Assembly (NCBI RefSeq): GCF_037975245.1 | Contig: NC_092572.1 | Coordinates: forward strand, 23,544,489 to 23,608,488 | Direction: 5' to 3' | Length of the DNA stretch: 64,000 nt | Source of the DNA: Apostichopus japonicus | Taxonomy: Eukaryota; Echinodermata; Holothuroidea; Aspidochirotida; Stichopodidae | In this document: positions 39,601 to 45,600 of the stretch, piece by piece | Numbering within the stretch: the stretch's first letter is position 1 | Layout: the number at the start of each line of letters is the position of its first letter | Notes under the pieces: generated by a model | Seen by the model: only the letters and a program-made list of their open reading frames with translations | Told to the model about the DNA's origin: nothing | Databases searched by the model: none | Made by a program: the position numbers and the translations under genes

Positions 39601-42600
39601 TGTACAGTTTTACTGAAGATGTTTATATATATATCCAAGTCTTGGCTTTCAATTTCTGTGCAATTGACGGATCGAACAGATCAAAAAAGCAGGTTAAAAA
39701 TTAATTCTCATATCGAGATCAACGATAAGAAATGCATCTATGTTGAAAATGTGATCTCGTCAAGGATAATGTTTGTTAAATTTAGGTACTAATAAATTTG
39801 AATTTAATTTAATTTAGTAGGTGTCTGTTCTACCGTACACTGACTTGAAGTATCGACAGTTTTAATGATGATCTGCAATTTTCAAGAAAGCATGAAGAAG
39901 AGCAAGTACAAACTTGAAAGTTTGATTTCTAGGTCCACTAGAGTGCAAGTATCTTGCTAGTAAAAATAGTCAGTACTTGAAAATCTTTGTGTGCAGTGTG
40001 TGAATATTCTCATATAAAAGTATGGCAAGGAATCGATACACCTGTGGCATTCTAGTTTCCTTTTTTTTTGGTTCATTTCTAAAGTTGTGTTAAAATAAGA
40101 GGGCCTGGTGTTTCGATCCTAGCAGGATCTTCTTCAGAGGCTGAATGACAAGTAACAGAAACTAAAAGGGACAAATTACAAGCACAGAATGTAGATATGT
40201 TTAATGAGCAAGGTTGAACACAAAAGAGATTGATGTAAGAGGATTAGTAGACAAGGGATGGAGAGAAGAAGAAAGAAACCAACAGAGGGAAGAGGAGAGA
40301 TAGGAGATAAACTGTAGAGGAACAAAGAGAAGATTAGAACTCTCCACCCTCTGTCAACTAATCCTCTTACATTTATCTCGCTTGTGTTCACCCTACTCAT
40401 TAAACCTATTTGTATAACTGTGCTTGTAATTCAACATACCAAGAGATAAGACCACCTGAAGGTCATTTGTTGATGTTGTGCATTTAAACAACTGTTTTGT
40501 AAAAAGAATGACTCCGTTCCCAAAATATCGAAAGGAAACCGAAGTGGCTCAAACACGTCTGTCAAGTTTCTCGCATAGAAATAGTACGGGAATGGAAGTC
40601 AATGACTCTTAGTGGACAGCGAAGTAAACTTTGTGATAATGAATGGAATCCACCTTTTCCAATTCTGCCTGAGTGTCCAGCAAAAAACCCAATTTATATC
40701 GATAATCTGCCAAAGGAAAGACGGATGCTATCTAAAAATTTCCAAGTTTATGTCGGTGGTAGCAGGCATTTCCTTAATTTACAAGAATGCTGTGAGTTAA
40801 ACTAATCCTTAAGTCTGTCTGAACGACCGCTAGACCTATGACACTTATCAGCATGGTATGCTGGTGTATGGTTACTAGTACGGGGGGTGGGAGGGAGTGG
40901 GTCTAGTGGGTTTTCAGGATCTATGTAGGCTGTGTTTGTTAGCTGGTCTGATATGCCAGAAGAAACCATCATGTTGTACTTCCTGGTGTTAGGATTGTGG
41001 TGTGTGCATTTTGACTGAATGCATTAAGATTAATCTTCCTTTCTTTCTCACATTTATTCTAGTAATTTCTTTTCTGGTCGTACAAAGTCACACCTTGAGG
41101 TGAAAAAAGAGTGACAATGCATATATCTGCCGTGTTTAAACTTCAAAATAAAATAAAACTGTTAGCAAACTGCTTATCCACTAGAGAGCCTGTGTAAGAG
41201 AATGTGTAAAGGTAAGTTGGCCTGACGTTTCGATCCTAGCAGGATCTTTTCTCGGCAGCTGAATGACAAGTTACAGTAACAGAAGGGACAAAAACACGCA
41301 CAGAATATAGACAGGTTAATGAGCATGGTGAACACAATGAGATAGATGAAAGGGGATTAGTAGACAAGGTATGGAGAGAAGAAAGAAAGAAACCAACATT
41401 TGTCTGTGCTATTTCGGAGATGAAACGGTATTTGATTATATCGACAGTACTGGTTGCCTCTTTAAACTTGATCCGCGAGGACAGATGTCTTTTTGTCATC
41501 AGTTTCTTGTTTTCTTGGTTTTGAAGGAAAATTTGATTTTATCTGACAAAGAGAGTTCTTTATCTTTGCAGTTCTCAGAAAGCAGGGAAAACTAATCCTC
41601 TTCTTGAGGTCCTTCATCGTGGCCAGACCGACGAAGAGAGGGCTGAAGGAGAGGGGCATCTTAAGGGAGAGGGTGTTTGGCTGTGACTTAGGGGAACACC
41701 TTATGAACTCAGCGTCAGAGAGTAAGTGTTCTCACTAGCTAGGGGCGTGGATGCGACTTAGAAAAAGGCATAACTTGTACTAGGGTAAGGTTTTACTACG
41801 ACTAATGCTAAGAAGCTAATGCATGCTATTGTCTATGGTTTCGGTCTGTCTGTCTCAGTAACAGACAGTAAATACATACACTAGCTCAGAGTTGGCTCTG
41901 ACTCAGGAACCAAGCACTAGTACTAGCTGAAGGTCAGGGTCTGTCTGTTACTCAGAAACAGGGAGTAAGTACTTGTACTAGCTCAACATTTGTCTGTTCC
42001 TCAGGGACAGACAGTAAATATTTGCAATAGCTCAGGGTCTTCTGTTACTCATAAAGAAACAGTACACTTTGTACTAGCTCAGACAGTAGATACTTGCAAT
42101 AAACCAGGACCTTCTGTTACTCATAAAGATACAGTCATTATTTGTACTAGCTCAGGGTTTGTCTGTTCCTCAGGAACAGACAGTAGATACTTGAAATAAA
42201 TCAGGACCTTCTGTTACTCATAAAAAGACAGTACTTCCTTGTACTAGCTGAGGGTTTGTCTGTTCCTCAGGAACAGACAGTGTCTACATTAGCTCAGGGT
42301 TTGGCTCCAATTTAGAACTAAAGTAGTAAGTTAGTGCTTATTCCAGCCAACGGTGTATTGTCAGGCAGGATGGGGATGTTCATTAGCTCTGGGATCGACA
42401 GATATAAACCTGATTTTAAAGGCAAGTTTGGCAGCCATCTTGTTCAGCTTGATTATTTCTGATGGTGCTCTTAGTTAATTCACATTTGTCAGCATTAAAA
42501 TAACGCCGATCCAAGGCTAAAAACCTACCAAAAGTAGTTTTGCTTTCCTTTGATAGTGCTTCTTAAATGAGCTCTCTTCTTATATTGTTGTTTTGTTTCC

Positions 42601-45600
42601 CCCACCCCCACCCATACCCCCCATTTCCTTTTCACAGTTCCTTTGGTGATCAAAGCCTGCACGGAGTTTCTGGAGGAACACGGTGTAGTGGACGGCATCT
42701 ACCGTCAGTCGGGTGTTGCCTCTAATGTACAGAAATTGAGAGACGACTTTGACTGCGATATCATGCCAGACCTGGCCCTCTATCAGAAAGACGTACACTG
42801 TGTCTCAGCTGTCTGTAAACTCTACTTCCGGGAGTTGCCCAATCCACTGCTCACATATCAACTGTACAAGCACTTCGAGGTGAGGTTTTTCCCATATGGT
42901 CAGGAATTAATTATGTTTGTCGTCTTCACGGTGGAGATGTATTCCACAACATGAAATGTAGGCTCAAAGCACCTATCATCAATTTTTCTTGATTAATGTC
43001 AAACTTGAAGTCTAATATCTTGAGAATTGTGCAACTCGGCGAATACGAACGCTAAACGTTAAGTAGTCCCTACAGCACTTTCATCGCAAAATGACTGCAG
43101 GGTTTAGACCTAGTTTTGTGTATAAAATAATTCTTGGAAGTGGATGAACCATCTTTAGGATAATTGCACCACTTTGGGGGAGAGGTCGACCCTTCGAAAT
43201 TACTCCCAAGACGTTTGAGAGTGTCCAGTTAGACTATGACATGGTTCAATGGGTAGAGAAGGGGGAAAAAAATGAACATGGCAATTAAAGAAGGTGTCTT
43301 GAAAGTTGCATGCCCCTGACCATTCTGTTTTCATTTTTTAGCATATTGAGAGGTTTATTTTTCTTTAATCCTTTTAGGAGGCAGCCATGAGTCAGGACGA
43401 AGTGCAACTCTACCAGATGCACGATACAGTGCAGCAACTTCCTCCTCCTCACTATAGGACCTTAGAATACCTCATTAGGCACCTGGCAAAAATGTCTACC
43501 AATCATCATATCACTGGAATGAACATTAAAAATTTAGCCATCGTCTGGGCTCCTAATTTATTGAGGTAACCGTGACAACTGTAGTCTGCTTAATACTTAG
43601 TAAAATATGCTTCTACTCATATAATAGTTTAATCTTATATAATTTGGGTTGTTTAGGACAGTACAATAGTATTGCAGAAAGTTTGGAAATTGGATGCAAA
43701 ATTAAATTCCATGAATGAGAGAAGGCATTACCTACCCTATATCCTCCATAAACAAGAACATTTCTGTTATTAGTATTATTATTATTATTGGGTGATGGCA
43801 ATCTGCAGATGAACTAATATGCATATTATCATAGTGACTGATTTCAGTGATCAAAACATTCCATCGTAGAAGTCGAAAATATGTTGATTTCTCATTGTTT
43901 TTACGAAGCTGAAATGTGGTTATTTTACAGTATTGGTGATATTTGTGCAGAAGGCTTTCTGAAATGACCTTTTAGCTTGTATAATGATGAACAGGTGTCA
44001 CATGACAATCCCTCATGCCCCCCCCCCCCCCAAGAAATCATATTGAGCTCGAAGAAGATAGCAACATTTAAATCAGTTTAGATTACCTTGTTCTTCTGTC
44101 AACAAACAGAGAAGATATTTGAAATACAAACTGTGAGTTTGAATATAAACAGACAAATTAGATAATAATCACTAACTCATATATACCAGGGGTGTATGCT
44201 GGGTTGAGAACAAGCGGAAGAGGGGGAGGGAGAACGAGAGAGGAGAGATGAAGAGGAACTTAAAACCTACTTCGTCTCTTCTTTTTGTACTCTGCAGGTC
44301 AAAAGACATCGAAGTTGGGTCATGTGCGGCATTCCTGGAGATTAAAGTCCAAGCCACGGTCGTGGAATACCTGATCAGGAACGTGGATATCATCTTCAAT
44401 GACAAGCTTCTCCCAGAAGGTGCCGGTGAGGAAACTTCTCAATTTTTGCTTTCCAACTCCTTTCAAGTTCCCTCCAACAAAGCTTTAAATTACCCCCACC
44501 CCTCCCCCATCTCGCCTCCCACCTGATCCACTCAAGTTAATTGTGAGATGTGTCTGCACCTAAGACTGTTAAAATATTTCTGATTGCCTTGAAATGTACA
44601 GACTGTGTGTTATAAACTGCCGCATTTTGTATCAGACTCGAAAAACCTGAACTGAAGCCCACACACATGTTACTGTTATGGTTTCGATCTAAACCCGGTT
44701 CACATGTTACTGTTATTGCTTTCAGATCGAGACCTTTTATTAGCTCAGCTCCGTCCCAAGTCACTTGTCCTCTCCTCTCCGGCCTTCAAACTTTTATCTC
44801 TTGAGGAGGCCAGGGCCCGATCTGCAACAGTGGTAGAAGCCGACGAAAAACCAAAGTACATTGAAGTCGGAGGAGGGCCCTCAGCACTACCAAAACAGTA
44901 CCATACAGTTATAGACTTGCCATATGATAGGTAAGTGTGCTCACATTGGTACAAATAAAGAAATTAGAATTTGCACTTTCATTGGTTAAGCATACACACA
45001 CATACACTTAGACTTGCATAATGATAGGTAAGCATACACACATTTCCAAAATAAAGGAACAGACATGGGCTACTATAGGTAAGCTTACACCCATTCTACA
45101 AAACAGTAAAAGACTTGCACTATGATAGGTTGGCATACACACATCCTTCCATAAATCACTAGACTTGTCCTATGAAAGGGTAGTGTGTACACATTCCTTC
45201 CTTACATCACTAGACTGTTCCTATGAAAGGTTAGTGTGTACACATTCCTCCCATACATCACTAGTCTCTTCCTATGATAGGTTAGTGTGTACACATTCCT
45301 TCCATACATCACTAGACTCGTCCTGTGATAGATTAGTGTGTATACATTCCTTCCATACATCACTAGACTCTTCCTATGATAGGTTAGTGTCTACACATTC
45401 CTTCCATACATCACTAGACTGGTCCTGTGATAGGTTAGGGTGTACACATTCCTTCCATACATCACTCGACTCTTCCTATGATAGGTTAGGGTTTACACAT
45501 TCCTTCCATACATCACTAGACTGGTCCTATTATAGGTTAGTGTCTACACATTCCTTCCATACATCACTAGACTTGTCCTATTATAGGGTAGTGTGTACAA

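Larger units (their letters stand above)
36257..41571 (+). other. RhoGAP gene intron between SH3 and RhoGAP exons
   Basis: About 5.3 kb containing a diverged tandem repeat, a SINE and foldback repeats listed separately, and a possible 21-nt microexon at 37221-37241. The rest is AT-rich without recognised content. Confidence 0.55.
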
